Source of the DNA: Archivesica marissinica
Lineage: Eukaryota; Mollusca; Bivalvia; Venerida; Vesicomyidae
DNA length: 64,000 nt
Direction of reading: 5' to 3'
Assembly (NCBI GenBank): GCA_014843695.1
Contig: CM026398.1
Location: forward strand, 45,136,601 to 45,200,600
Numbering within the stretch: position 1 is the first letter of the stretch; each line of letters begins with the position of its first letter. A program made the position numbers and the translations under genes. This document shows, piece after piece, positions 46,274 to 58,355 of the stretch. Below the pieces are notes generated by a model. It was given only the letters and a program-made list of their open reading frames with translations. It searched no databases and was not told the origin of the DNA.

Positions 46274-47092
46274 AATTATGGAGAATATTCTTTCAGCAAG
46301 TTGTGTGCCGATGTCTTTTTATTAGCCTCATTTATTTTGAATTTTGACCATTGGATTCCGGGAATTTTTAAAATATGTTTTCATTATATATACTGACTGA
46401 GATTGTGAGAAACCACTGACAGTGAGAAATAGTTTAAATTGTCCACTGAGACAATTAAGTCACGGTATTCGATAATAATAAAAAATTTCATTCCCCAAAA
46501 TGGAAGCCAAGGTATGTTGGTATCATTGGTTATAATGGCAGTTTTAATTCATAAAAATGTAAGTGTCAAATTTTGAAACTCTTATTATACTACAGAGAAA
46601 CTATACAATAGAAAAATCAACGACTATTTGATTCATTCATAATACTGTCCATTCGATAAAGCTGTCACTTAGAATTATGTGTTATGACTTTTTAAAGCAG
46701 TCCTTTATTTTCCTGGAACTAAAACATACTAGTACACGTACGAACACATGCAGATGAGAGATGATGTTCACATCAAATTTGTGCAGAATGTGTTGATAGC
46801 AATTAGCTGGATCTCTATATCCGTATGTATAATCCCTCCTTCATTGTCACGTGTACGGTATGGTCTGAAGTAATGCGTCGACCACAACCATTTACAATGA
46901 TCCCGAACTACTTAATTCCGCAGTCCTGAACCCAGTAACATATAAAGTCTTCTCTCCAGAGCAATAGGTGTTTGGAATGGTCGTCCCTACTAATTACAGT
47001 CCAGACCTGCCTAACCAATTTAGCTGAGCGGTTGGCCACTGTACCACTCATGTAGCACTAATGAATGCTTTTAACCATAGTGTGTGATTCTT
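46274..47092. other. No gene seen
   Basis: No coding or repeat signal is supported. The short TTTAGCTGAGCGGTTGGCCA at about 47019-47038 looks like an old tRNA-derived SINE head. Confidence 0.45.
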
Positions 47093-47095
47093 TTT

Positions 47096-47325
47096 AACAC
47101 TCGGAAGAACGGAAGAAGCAACTGAACACAATATATAGAGAACGGACAAAGCAACTGAGCACTCTACAGAGAACGGAAGAAGCAACTAAACACAATGTAC
47201 AGAGAACAGAAGAAGCAGCTAAACACAATATATAGAGAACGGACAAAGCAACTGAGCACACTCTACAGAGAACGGAAGAAGCAACTAAACACAATGTACA
47301 GAGAACGGAAGAAGCAACTGGCAAT
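47096..47325. repeat. 33-bp minisatellite (about 7 units)
   Basis: Units carry GAACGGAAGAAGCAACTAAA and CACAATGTACAGA, with variants GACAAAG and CACTCTACAGA. Alternating types give a higher-order pair of about 65 bases. A short open frame across it (YRERKKQLNTM) is an effect of the 33-base period. Confidence 0.92.
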
Positions 47326-47927
47326 GGATATGCATACACAAAAAGATGAACATGTCACTACCACAAGCTCCAAGAATGCAATTATCACTGTAAACAATGC
47401 ATGACTAGTTCAGAGTATCGCACCAGCTTACTCATGGCCAATGATGTATTTGAAAACGTTTTATACATGTACATTTTTAAAAAACGAAGTGACGATGCAA
47501 CAACGGCAATGGGCATTGCAAGTTTTTATTTGTAACATCTTCTGTCAACGGGGAACTACTTAACGGTAGGAATTCAAAGATGGCGTTAGCACAGGCACTT
47601 GGTGTGTCACCCTGGATAATTGCTGGCAGGAAACGAGTGCGTGACAAAATCCTTGTAACTGAATAGTCATGCTTCGAAAGCAGAAAGAAAACGTCGCAAT
47701 AAATTTCAAGACAATCCTCAAACAAAACAGAAATTAAATGAGAGAGAGCGAGTAGGTCACAAAACAATTATATTGTCCATCCCATATATGCATTAGAACA
47801 TATACAAACGGAAGCATTCATGGAATACAAAGACAGGAATCCAATTTCGAAAATCGATCAAACAGTATACGGGAGTATTAATCTGAAGCCTTTTTATGTT
47901 GTACCACAAAGTTTGTTTGTTTTTGGG
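47326..47927. other. No gene recognised
   Basis: The minus strand is open for 97 codons at 47767-47477, but it has no recognisable motif and no clear splice or start context. It is left uncalled. Confidence 0.4.
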
Positions 47928-48186
47928 GTTTAAAGTCGCACCAACAGATTAGGTCGTATGGCTACTCTCTTGCTATTATTGGTGGAAGAAGATCCCCGGA
48001 TGCCCCTACGAGCAGTATTTCAGACACGGGCGGGTAACCGAGTAGAACCACCGACCTTCCGCCATCCAGATGGACAGTCTCCTCACATGAAATCATTCGA
48101 GACTCCCAGTGGGATTCGAAACCTACGGCGTTGAGAGGCACGTGATTTGAAGTCAAGTCACGTTAACCACTAGGCCAGGAATGCCT
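47928..48186 (-). mobile_element. SINE family 4
   Basis: The minus strand begins GGCATTCCTGGCCTAGTGGT (A box) and has the B-box-like GGTTTCGAATCCCACTGG. The body is GGAAGGTCGGTGGTTCTAC, ending near TTTAAACCCC. It is, from memory, a design common in bivalve genomes. Confidence 0.85.
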
Positions 48187-48724
48187 TTTGTACCAAATAA
48201 GACCGAAATATTGTGACATATGTTGTTGCCATGCACACACATCCATTCGCATGCCAGTCATGCGGTATTGAAGAACGTCTGCTTATAACAATTTCACTGT
48301 TCGGCGAAGAACACAATGTATGACCATTTCAAAAACGAACTCGCTAATTTCGCAATGGGCCAGAACATATCTAATCAGCACGAGCCCACACATATCAACC
48401 GTTGTGAATGCAGCTAGGGTTGTGCAGACAGCAAGAAATGGACGATTCAGATTTTATGTGAAGTAGAAAAAATATGAATATATAAGTGCAAAAACAAATG
48501 GTGCTAATAATATAAAATTACAACTAACAAAGTGTACCGTAAAGCCTTGCAATCGTTTGTTTTAGGTCAGTGTTGCAAACATTTGTATCCAGCCCGTTTC
48601 GGGCGGCGTGGCTGAAAAGCAAAGGTACAATAATGTAACAGAACACATATCTCTAAGCCTTGTTGTTTGTGTTCATGACTGTTCTGAATAGTATCGTTGC
48701 GCTGATAATAAATGTTTGTGTATT

Positions 48725-48920
48725 TGTCTTGGGGTGTAACGTCCACATATTAGGTCACATGGCGACTCTCCAGCTACTAATGGCGGAGGAAGATACCGGA
48801 TGCCCAGTCGAGCAGCATTGCAGGCACGGCTGGGCATCCTGTTAGAACCACTGATATTCCGTAAGCCAAGTTGCATTCAAACCTAAAGTGGTGAGGGGTA
48901 AGTGAATTTAGGTCAATGAA
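48725..48920 (-). mobile_element. SINE family 4, diverged copy
   Basis: It shares TTAGGTCACATGGCGACTCT, GGAGGAAGATACCGGATGCC and AGAACCACTGATATTCCG with family 4 in the same order. The head is badly degraded. Confidence 0.7.
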
Positions 48921-49285
48921 ATCCAAGCGTCAAGTTGTCAATGAAAGGAAGTTAGCATACACGTGCACAGTTTACATAGACATTCTGTTATAGAATATAA
49001 CGGCGTATAACGTGCAATTGACGATCTACACATAGACAAGATATGTGTCACTCCCAATGACCTGCAACACGCACAAAAAGAAGAGAAGGCATAAGTTGCG
49101 TCGTGAATGTGATGCATTTAATTGACTGACTGTTGTAGCGGGACGTACAGGATCTGAAATTACAGGTACATGATGTAGACAATTCTACAACAACGTGCAC
49201 AGTGGTAAGTTCCTACTGAATTACAAACGGGCGGCAGCAAACCAATGCGACTGTATTCAGGACTAGAGCAGTGATTAATCATACG
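48921..49285. other. No gene seen
   Basis: No open frame, repeat partner or RNA gene is supported here. Confidence 0.45.
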
Positions 49286-49512
49286 TGGAAGTTGTGATAG
49301 CACAGTGGTAGTGAGTTCGCTTCAGGTGTGAACGACTCGGAGTTCGAGCCCCGCTGGAGCCGTTACAATTGTGCCCTTAGGCAAAATGCATTTAAATTCC
49401 ACATTGCCTCTCGTTGTGATGGATTCAATCAGGAGTGAAGTTTCGAGAGTGATTAAGGCGTAAGAATTTGTTTCGCAATCGAGCTAAACTAAATGTGTAT
49501 AAATTAAGCATA
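49286..49512 (+). mobile_element. SINE family 2, full-length
   Basis: The head GTGATAGCACAGTGGTAGTG, the B box GGAGTTCGAGCCCCGCTGG, the core (GCCCTTAGGCAAAATGCATT) and the tail (TTTGTTTCGCAATCGAGCTA) are all present on the plus strand. Confidence 0.9.
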
Positions 49513-49964
49513 CAAAACGCTATATCTGTTTATAAAGGCATAGATATATAGGCGTATGATATCAACGAAATTCAAAAAATCCTTAGAAATAATGTTCAAC
49601 AGATCACGAATAACAAATCAGGATACATAATGTATACCAAATAATAACTTAGGCGGATAAACCTGCATTACCTCTGTTAGCCAGAAGTGTTTCCGGCTCA
49701 TACGAATATGATGACTGTTTTCCCGGAAATATCAAGAAATGTAAAATCATCGATATGTAGGAAAACACCGGCAGGGACAAATGAAGATATCTAAGCGCAA
49801 GAATGGCCACATAGACTGTTGACGAGGAACAGGAGAAGTAGTGGCAGTATTGGCGGATGATCTCGAGCATGAGTAGGATTTAATGAACACTTCTGAATAA
49901 CCCCACATCTTGGCTTAAATATTATTTTAATTCAGAAAAACAAAGTACAATATAATATGGGGCC
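49513..49964. other. No gene seen
   Basis: There is a minus-strand open stretch at 49870-49649 with no recognisable motif. I see nothing else. Confidence 0.4.
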
Positions 49965-50327
49965 TCCATGCATGAGTAGTTACGGTCGTTGACTTCAGAT
50001 GACTTGCCCCTCACTGTTGTTGGTTCGAAACCCACTGAGATTTGTGTTTTACGTTTATTTATTTATCGGTTGCCCATATGAGTGACGCCTCCTGAAGAGA
50101 GTAGTCATTTTAGATTTTTGGAGGACAGTGCAATGATACAGAGACCCATTCCAGAGTATCCTCTGGTTCTTTTACGCGCACGGTGTAAAGCACCGACACG
50201 AGACCTCGGTTTAACGTCCCATCTGAAAGACTGTTAATTTTATTAGGGTCAGACGGGGGATCGAACCTGCGATCCCTGGATTACCAGTCCAGCGTGTTAC
50301 CACTGGACTACAGATCCGTCTGTTATA
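49965..50327. mobile_element. SINE family 4 head interrupted by SINE family 1
   Basis: The plus strand at 49965-50040 has a family-4 head (GTTGACTTCAGATGACTTGC and TGGTTCGAAACCCACTGAG). It stops abruptly where a minus-strand family-1 SINE begins (about 50041-50327, tail first, ending in CAGTCCAGCGTGTTACCACT and GATCCGTCTG). Confidence 0.8.
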
Positions 50328-51330
50328 AAATCACCGATCGAACGATATCATTTTCTTTATAATCGCCTCCTCGGAGGCATTTGGGCGACTGGTTTCTCTA
50401 AGTATATTACGTTGTCATCTAAGTTGCTGGTAATGCAGTTGCGTTCTTCTCAGGGTGACAAGTCCTGTATCATCATTCGAAGTGGTCCCTTGTAGGGCCA
50501 CATCCTCCACGATTTGTCAGCTCACAGCAGCAACAATGGTACCGGTTTCTTCGCTGGTGTCCTCACGCAACCAAGGCGTATGCGTCCCACCGTCTTCCTT
50601 GAAGGAGATCCGGGTGTTGCTGTCTCGCTAAGTAGGGGAGTTTGTAGTAAGTTTACGCTCTATATGTATAGAGTCACGCGACTTCTACCCGATGGCGCGG
50701 CTTCCGTCAGCGAAGTCCTTGACCCATATTCCTGCTGTGAGCTGTGCCTAGGTTACGACGTGCACGTTGTGTAGGAGAGACCTGGGTAAAATCACCACTC
50801 ATGTAAGATCCTATATATACGTACACATGTGAGATATAACCTGATTGGTTGAGAGAATAATCTTTATACGTTGTACATTAAGCTTTCAATTATGCATATT
50901 TGAATTGGCGAAGAACCATAACACTACGATTTATGTTGCACATTGTAAAACAACCCATGCATGGGTAATAATACGAACATAAATTGTAGAAATATTATAT
51001 GCATGCACTATTAGCATATTCAATGAACACCACAACGGGGGAAGTGGTGGAAGAAATACTTCCCCAGGGGATGTATATAACATTGAGATTTTATCTATTT
51101 CTCTTTCAAAAAATAATTTATTTTATGCAATCGTAAAGATGCTTACAACCATATATATCGGTATTAAATTTGACAGCAGGACTATGAAAAATATTATCCA
51201 CAACGTCAATGATGCGCTTTCCTGACAATTTCCAGACTACCGTGAGAAGACACAAATATAAATATTATGAAGCAAAAAGCGAACCTGTTGGTATACAGCA
51301 CAAATATCAATGGCTAACATTTGTATGCCA
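50328..51330. other. No gene recognised; two short dispersed motifs
   Basis: The region at 50400-50780 is less AT-rich and open for 86 codons on plus, but I recognise no domain. AATCACCACTCATGTAAGAT at 50791-50810 recurs at 60225-60245 and, reversed, near 55750. GATTGGTTGAGAGAATAAT at 50843-50861 recurs at 61350-61366. Confidence 0.4.
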
Positions 51331-51550
51331 ATTTTAGATGTTGGAGGATAGCGCATGATACAGACAGAGACCCATTCCAGAGTCTCCTCTGGTTCTTTTA
51401 GGTGCACGGTGTAAAGCACCGACACGAGACCTCGGTTTAACGTCCCATCTGAAAGACTGTTAATTTTATTATGGTCAGACGGGGGATAGAACCTGCGATC
51501 CCTGGATTACCAACCCAGCGTGTTACCACTGGACTACAGATCCGTCTGCT
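51331..51550 (-). mobile_element. SINE family 1, lacking its 3' tail
   Basis: Core and head are well kept (CACGAGACCTCGGTTTAACG and CAGCGTGTTACCACTGGACT on plus). The last ~70 bases of the consensus tail are absent at the left edge. Confidence 0.85.
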
Positions 51551-51664
51551 TCAGTTTAGTGTCAGCATATAATGAACCATATGTGGTAGATTACATTGCG
51601 TAACAGTTTCATTTATAGATGATTATTTGGAGTTCGTAGCGTACGTAGGGTTTACTCTAGATCT

Positions 51665-51893
51665 AGTTAGTTTATACCAATTCATTTTAGCTCGATTGCG
51701 AAACAAGTTCTTATAATTTATATTAATCACTCTCGAGACCTCATTCCTGATGGAATCCATCGCCGCGATGGAGAGAGAAGAGGCAACGTGGAAATTAAAT
51801 GCCTTGCCTAAGGGCACGATCGTAACGGTTCCAGCGGGACTCGAACTCCGGACCTTTCGCACCTGAAGCGAACGCGCATCCACTGCGCTAGTA
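51665..51893 (-). mobile_element. SINE family 2, full-length
   Basis: TTTAGCTCGATTGCGAAACA, TCTCGAGACCTCATTCCTGA and CGAACTCCGGACCTTTCGCA on the plus strand give the tail, body and head of the family in minus orientation. Confidence 0.92.
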
Positions 51894-52004
51894 CAGGTTT
51901 TGTACCAATATATGTTTAGGCTCAACCGCCATGGGATATTTGGTTCAGCTTTAGTTACAGAGGGACAGTATAATCTTATTTTGACAAAAGTAAGTTTAAG
52001 CTAT

Positions 52005-52240
52005 ATTTATTTTACAACGATAGCGAAACAAGCTTCAACAACTTACATTAATCACTTTCGGTGGCACGGATGAAAGCGAATATGTGGGCATTCGTGTGGG
52101 AGGAAACCGGAGTACCCGGAGAAACCCCACATGTCCGACTGTCAGATCTGGCGACCAATCTCACATACTTACAGGTCCGAGGATCGAACCCGGGTTACAT
52201 TTGGTGAGAAGCGCGTGTTGACAACAGCGCTAATCAAACT
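52005..52240 (-). mobile_element. SINE family 3
   Basis: TTTTACAACGATAGCGAAAC, GAGGAAACCGGAGTACCCGG and TCCGAGGATCGAACCCGGGT on plus match the copy at 40374-40612 throughout. The B-box region is better preserved here. Confidence 0.9.
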
Positions 52241-52399
52241 AGGATAGATTGTTTTCCATTCGGCTTTCCTCGAGGCTCAGTTTCTCAGTAACAAAGCATA
52301 CAAGCAAGGATATTAATGGGCGTACAAAACATTTAGCTGACATAAAAAGCGTCACACTAGCATCTATTGCAGTTAAGAAATAAGTATTTGTCTTTCAGT

Positions 52400-52780
52400 T
52401 ATAACATTATAAAACATGGGTTGGTGTTCATTCAGCTATATAACATTGGGGAATAAAACATGGGTTGGTGTTCATTCAGCTATATAACATTGGGGAATAA
52501 AACATGGGTTGGTGTTCATTCAGCTATATAACATTGGGGAATAAAACATGGGTTGGTGTTCATTCAGCTATATAACATTGGGGAATAAAACATGGGTTGG
52601 TGTTCATTCAGCTATATAACATTGGGGAATAAAACATGGGTTGGTGTTCATTCAGCTATATAACATTGGGGAATAAAACATGGGTTGGTGTTCATTCAGC
52701 TATATAACATTGGGGAATAAAACATGGGTTGGTGTTCATTCAGCTATATAACATTGGGGAATAAAACATGGGTTGGTGCT
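52400..52780. repeat. 44-bp minisatellite (about 9 units)
   Basis: Units carry ATAAAACATGGGTTGGTGTT, CATTCAGCTATATAACATTG and GGGA, nearly identical throughout. ACACCATGTTTTATTCG follows the array at 52849, so the start of the unit (ATAAAACATGG) is also present nearby in inverted form. Confidence 0.96.
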
Positions 52781-53103
52781 ATGACACGTAGGAATTAAGT
52801 TAACTACGCAGGCCGTAATCCTACGTCGCTAATTCCGCGCTCAGAACGACACACCATGTTTTATTCGACTACAGATAACGCACATACAAATACTATTTCG
52901 ATTCTAACATGACAAGAATATCCAAAATGCGCATACAAATAATTGGTATTATTTTCAGTGTTCGGATGGATTGAGATTACTCGCTAAACCATGTTTTATT
53001 GCAGATTTAAACACGGTAAATTCCTTCTGTGCATATACAGTGAAAATGTCTAGCCATGTTAGAAATACATAGTGTCTTAACAGGTACGCGACAATAAGCA
53101 TAG

Positions 53104-53276
53104 TTTATACAAATTTAGTTAAGCTTGATTGCGAACCAAGTTCTTACAGCTTATATTAATCACTCATTCCTGATGGAATCCATCGCCAGGAGGGTGAGAG
53201 AAGAGGCAACGTGGAATTTAAATGCCTTGCCTAAGGGCACAATCGTAACGGCTCCAGCGGGACTCGAACTCCGGAC
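53104..53276 (-). mobile_element. SINE family 2, 5'-truncated
   Basis: The tail (TTAAGCTTGATTGCGAACCA on plus), body and core are present. The element ends at GGACTCGAACTCCGGA, losing the tRNA-like head beyond the B box. 5' truncation is normal for reverse-transcribed insertions. Confidence 0.88.
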
Positions 53277-53282
53277 TGCTGT

Positions 53283-53818
53283 ACATTGTATTGAACTATT
53301 GGTAGGACATGGGTTCGTATATGAACACTGAATCAATGAACACTGAATCAATGAACACTGAATCAATGAACATTGGTTCAATGAACACTGAATCAATGAA
53401 CACTGAATCAATGAACACTGAATCAAGAACATTGAATCTGTATATGAACACTGAATCAATGAACACTGAATCAATGAACTATTGGTAGGACATGGGTTCG
53501 TATATGAACACTGAATCAATGAACACTGAATCAATGAACTATTGGTAGGACATGGGTTCGTATATGAACACTGAATCAATGAACACTGAATCAATGAACT
53601 ATTGGTAGGACATGGGTTCGTATATGAACACTGAATCAATGAACACTGAATCAATGAACTATTAGTAGGACATGGGTTCGTATATGAACACTGAATCAAT
53701 TAACTATTGGTAGGACATGGGTTCGTATATGAACACTGAATCAATGAACACTGAATCAATGAACTATTAGTAGGACATGGGTTCGTATATGAACACTGAA
53801 TCAATGAACTCGTATAAC
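53283..53818. repeat. 15-bp repeat nested in a 60-bp higher-order array
   Basis: The 15-base unit ATGAACACTGAATCA is repeated alone (53326-53425). It then forms a 60-base unit with ACTATTGGTAGGACATGGGT and TCGTAT. About seven 60-base units follow. The array begins immediately at the truncated end of the SINE. Confidence 0.95.
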
Positions 53819-54929
53819 AAACAACTGTTTTGCTATAGTGTTTCCTACACTATGGAATGTGATTTAGGAACAAGGCAATTTCCTGTCTGTCAAAAATATC
53901 CTGGTATAGACAAAATATGATCGTCATCGTCTACAGTATTTGGCTATGATAAAACATATCGTGAGTCCAATATGTGCTATACTGTAAGTGTATTCGGTAA
54001 CCAATGATATAACGTTGTACAATTTGGAAGGCACAGGCCATATATCAAACGTATAAATGGACTGAAAATATGTTTCCCGAAATCTATGAGTCATTTTCTG
54101 TCACATTTGAATTAGGGGATTTGATCACGTGTGTCTTCAGTGCACTCTTGTCTGGTTGCTAATGTTCTTCAAACGTGTATATAGTCATTGCGCATCATCG
54201 AACGGTGTGCCACAAAATTGCGGGGGCGTTGATAAATATATCGCTTAAAGGCCTGCAGTTTGACCCCGTCCAATTGTAAAGATTTATACTTTACTACCTG
54301 TTCCATGTGATTAGTGGCTTGTATCAACAATGTAGCAGTACATTCAGTATAATTTGGCGTATGTAGGTATTTTCTAACGGCTAATATGCACGATCACTCT
54401 GTGAGCTGAGAATTAATCAAAATGAGGCCCTGACAATTTAAGTAAACGTATATTATTGATTGTAAAGAAAATTGATAGTTATGAGTATTCAAACTACATA
54501 ATCCAGATCAGCCCAGGGACATAGATTACATGTTATGTAGGTGCCTCATCAGCCGTAGCGTAATCACTGAGACTGATAATTTGTATGCATGTATAATGTG
54601 CGCTATGGTTGTGATCTGTGCAATCTAATTCAAAATTCAGTTCATGTGTTGACCTAATCAAATATGTATGTATATAATATGTATGTATTTATATGAATAA
54701 ACTATATGTGTTCGTTATATGGTAACCTTCATACTTCATTTAATTATATATCTACAGTATTATTCGCAAGTTTTCTGTTATATTTTAAATATTTCTCTGT
54801 GTCAGTGTGTGTTTACCGATATTGATGCTACATAATAATCACAGTGAATGCTATGAGTACATGTATAATATTATAATTATAATCTCTTGAACATACGAGT
54901 ATTACACATATTCTGCCGATTTCTACAAG
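53819..54929. other. No gene seen upstream of the 164-codon ORF
   Basis: This is AT-rich sequence with no tandem repeat and no SINE. It could hold the promoter of the downstream frame, but no element can be pointed to with confidence. Confidence 0.45.
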
Positions 54930-55424
54930 ATGCCATTGAGTAAAATAACAATGTATGTAACTGATGAGCAGAGAAAAGAATTGCTGACTTTCTTGCAAAA
55001 TAAGAACTGGGACGTAGAGATGGAAATAGAAGAAACAGCCACCGCCATGCCCGTTGCAGAGGCTGCTTACGTACCTCCCCCTATGCCTCAGCATGCTGAA
55101 GGTGTTGCTGAGTGTCCATTGTGCTTGTGTTCCCCTTGCATAATAAATGAACAGAACAAACAACTTTGGTGGCCTGCTAATAATCGTCCACCGCATAATC
55201 TAAATTCACATGAGAGAAAGCTTCTATACAGGAGGTTTTGGGCAATGCTATATAATTGTGGCGCATGGAAAGATGTCAGATATATAGAGAGAAAAGTAGC
55301 GGCTAGAAGAGGAGACTGTACTTGGCATAAGAGGGAACTGATGCCTGAATGTGTGGTACAGCAATGCAGGAACTGGCTGCCTAACCCGCGCAACCAGCCT
55401 TATTTGGGCCATAAGTGGAGTTGA
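54930..55424 (+). CDS. Intact single-exon ORF with a Cys cluster, uncharacterised
   Basis: A 164-codon frame starts at ATG in fair context (A at -3, ACAAGATGC) and ends at TGA 55422-55424. After a helical N-terminus (MPLSKITMYVTDEQRKELLT) and a Pro-rich linker (YVPPPMPQH) comes CPLCLCSPC (about residues 63-71), a likely metal-binding cluster. Then follow LYRRFWAMLYNCGAWKDVRY, RELMPECVVQQCRNWLPNP and a terminal YLGHKW. From memory, proteins with the same CPxCxCxPC, RREIMPxCV and YxGHKW landmarks are multi-copy and uncharacterised in molluscs and cnidarians, probably tied to mobile elements. Unlike the other mobile-element genes here it has no frameshift or stop. Codon use is ordinary. No function is assigned. 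Confidence 0.6.
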   Translation: MPLSKITMYVTDEQRKELLTFLQNKNWDVEMEIEETATAMPVAEAAYVPPPMPQHAEGVAECPLCLCSPCIINEQNKQLWWPANNRPPHNLNSHERKLLYRRFWAMLYNCGAWKDVRYIERKVAARRGDCTWHKRELMPECVVQQCRNWLPNPRNQPYLGHKWS

Positions 55425-55576
55425 ATTGTTTATACCAGTTGTAAGTACTATAAAAATACAGAACTTCAATTTCAGCAATTTATAACCTCTGATATGTACG
55501 TGGGTCATAATAGATATAAGTGGTGCTCATGTATTAGATGTATACCATGCAGGGCCTCGCATGTGGCAAATACGAT

Positions 55577-55664
55577 GTGCGTCGACCGTCAGATTTGTAC
55601 CGCTATTCCTCGTGTGTTTAGTGCGTCGACCGTCAGATTTGTACCGCTATTCCTCGTGTGTTTA
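55577..55664. repeat. 44-bp perfect tandem duplication
   Basis: The 44 bases starting GTGCGTCGACCGTCAGATTT occur twice in succession (55577-55620, 55621-55664). A TA run follows at 55725-55752. Confidence 0.95.
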
Positions 55665-55721
55665 AGGTCAAATATAGGTCAACCTGCAGGCCTTTAAAGG
55701 AAAGATAGATCAGCCGTTGAA

Positions 55722-55752
<31 letters not shown>

Positions 55753-55869
55753 GGATCTTATATTAATGGTGATTTCATACCATATTTTATGAAACGAATT
55801 TTCAAATTGCTATTAAAGGAACGTTTTTGCGAGCTTAAGAGTAAAATTTCCAAACAGCATAAACACTCT

Positions 55870-56050
55870 ATTTTGTGTGGGGTTTTGGGGGTTGCCCCAA
55901 TATATCGACTCTCAAGTTATTATTGATGGAAGTAGACACACCCAGGTGGCTAGCGTCCTCACTTCAAAGAATTCGACACACCTAGTGCGATTCAAACATG
56001 CAGCAGTGTTACTGGGCAACGACCGTAACCACTCTGCCACGCCGGAAACA
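55870..56050 (-). mobile_element. SINE family 4-like, strongly diverged
   Basis: The plus strand shows GTGTGGGGTTTTGGGGGTTG at the tail side, TATCGACTCTCAAG, GTGCGATTCAAACATG (B-box side) and GACCGTAACCACTCTGCCAC (A-box side), in family-4 order. Confidence 0.55.
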
Positions 56051-56654
56051 AAACAACATCATCATCATTGACGGAAGGAAACTAATATACGGAAAATCGG
56101 AGTGTTTGGCCGTAGACAGCTGTGTGTCTTTAGAGTGACACGTTCAGTAATGGAATTTAACAACAAGAACACTTAATGGCCAATTTCTTGGAAACCCAGT
56201 GTATATGCAAATACAAACGTAACACTATATCCCATATGTGGGTTCAATGTTCAACCAAGAATAATTTTTGACATGTTTACAATACAAATCTATTTAGGAA
56301 TGTAAGATAAGTGGGAATAAGTCACTTCATAGTACGTTAATTCAAACCCCATGATACCATTTAGTAGGCCTACGCAGTCCGCATTATAGCATGAACATGA
56401 CATATTCAAAGAATATCTAGTTATACACGTTTTAATATTTCCGTAGATTTCTTCCCGAATCATCTCTTCTGATTAAGATACATTGTGGGGAAAAATGAAA
56501 TATATCAAATATCCAAATGGTTACTATTTGGTTTTACAGCATAATAACAGGTTGTTGCTTAGGAGAGTGGCTATAAATGTGTTCCCAGTCACCCAGAGGG
56601 TACATGTGTGTGCTTCAGTGTATGATCGAAGTATAATATAACCGAATGAACAAT

Positions 56655-56785
56655 GCTATGAAAGCTAATGAAAGCAATCCAGTTGGCTTGTGGAATATCG
56701 CTGGTTCTACCCGGATCTGTGTCTGAAATACTGCTCGGAGGTGCACTCGGAGTCTTCCTCCGTCAATATAGCATAGGTAGTAGTT
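56655..56785 (+). repeat. SINE family 4 body fragment
   Basis: AAGCAATCCAGTTGGCTTGT, GGTTCTACCCGGAT and CGGAGTCTTCCTCCGTCAAT match the body of family 4. The head is missing. A GGAC run (56800-56816) follows. Confidence 0.65.
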
Positions 56786-57092
56786 AGTGCGACTTTAGTA
56801 CGGACGGACGGACGGACATAAACCCACCGAGGGTAAAACAAAAAACATAACCGAATAAAGATGGCATTTTAGATTCATATTTATTGTTCAAAAAGACGAA
56901 ATTGTCCTGTGCTGTATTCGAGCGTCCGTTGTTTATGTCAGCGATTAGTATGCTAAAGTCATTCACGCACATTCGTTTATTGCTGGTATGATTTGGAATA
57001 AACAGATAAGCTAAGGTGAACAATTATAAGTATACATGTATATAAGTATTAGTATTGCAGCTTATTTCCCATGGAAGTCTTACTGGTCATTG

Positions 57093-58075
57093 TGTACATA
57101 TATCATTATATATTATGCTTACATATATCATTCTATATTATGCTTACATGTATCATTATGCTTACATATATCATTCTATATTATGCTTACATATATCATT
57201 ATATATTATGCTTACATATATCATTCTATATATTATGCTTACATATATCATTCTATATATTATGCTTACATATATCATTCTATATATTATGCTTACATAT
57301 ATCATTCTATATTATGCTTACATATATCATTATATATGCTTAATAATCATTCTATATATTGCTTACAAATCATCTATATATTATGCTTACATATATCATT
57401 CTATATATTATGCTTACATATATCATTCTATATATTATGCTTACATATATCATTCTATATATTATGCTTACATATATCATTCTATATTATGCTTACATAT
57501 ATCATTCTATATATTATGCTTACATATATCATTCTATATATTATGCTTACATATATCATTCTATATTATGCTTACATATATCATTCTATATTATGCTTAC
57601 ATATATCATTATATATTATGCTTACATATATCATTCTATATTATGCTTACATATATCATTATATATTATGCTTACATATATCATTTTATTATAGCTTAAT
57701 ATATCATTATATAGCTTACATATATCATTATATTATGCTTACATATATCATTCTATATTATGCTTACATATATCATTCTATATTATGCTTACATATATCA
57801 TTCTATATTATGCTTACATATATCATTCTATATTATGCTTACATATATCATTCTATATATTGCTTACATATATCATTATATATATTATGCTTACATATAT
57901 CATTCTATATTATGCTTACATATATCATTCTATATTATGCTTACATATATCATTCTATATTATGCTTACATATATCATTATATATTATGCTTACATATAT
58001 CATTCTATATTATGCTTACATATATCATTCTATATTATGCTTACATATATCATTATATATATTATGCTTACATGT
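57093..58075. repeat. 25-bp AT-rich minisatellite (about 38 units)
   Basis: Units are TATCATTCTATATTATGCTT plus ACATA, with two-base insertions (TATATATTATGC) scattered through. Open frames such as LCLHISFYIMLTYIILYYAY are artefacts of a stop-free unit. Confidence 0.97.
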
Positions 58076-58355
58076 TTCATTGTTCTATTTCATGTTTTAA
58101 TTTGTTGAGGGCCTCATTGTAGATTGACTAAATTGTTCAAATGAGTTCTCTCGTTAAATAAAGTCATTATTATTTTTAGTAAAAAGATTATAATTATATT
58201 TCAAACAAAAGTAATGGCAAAAGGATTGTAGTTACTAACCCTACAAAACTTCGGTAGGTTAATACAGGTTGTGTAACGAATTATGAGTCATTTTGAACAG
58301 AAATATGAATCTATTTTTGGGATTCCCTACTTTATCACATCTAAACAGCACTCCT

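Noticed and set aside
50514..50774. 86-codon ORF in a GC-richer patch, possibly a retroelement remnant
   Set aside because: Neither strand gives a recognisable reverse transcriptase, integrase or capsid motif.
54930..55424. P2X7 C-terminal-like protein
   Set aside because: The Cys spacing (CPLCLCSPC) and the GHKW end do not fit what I recall of that domain, so no such name was given.
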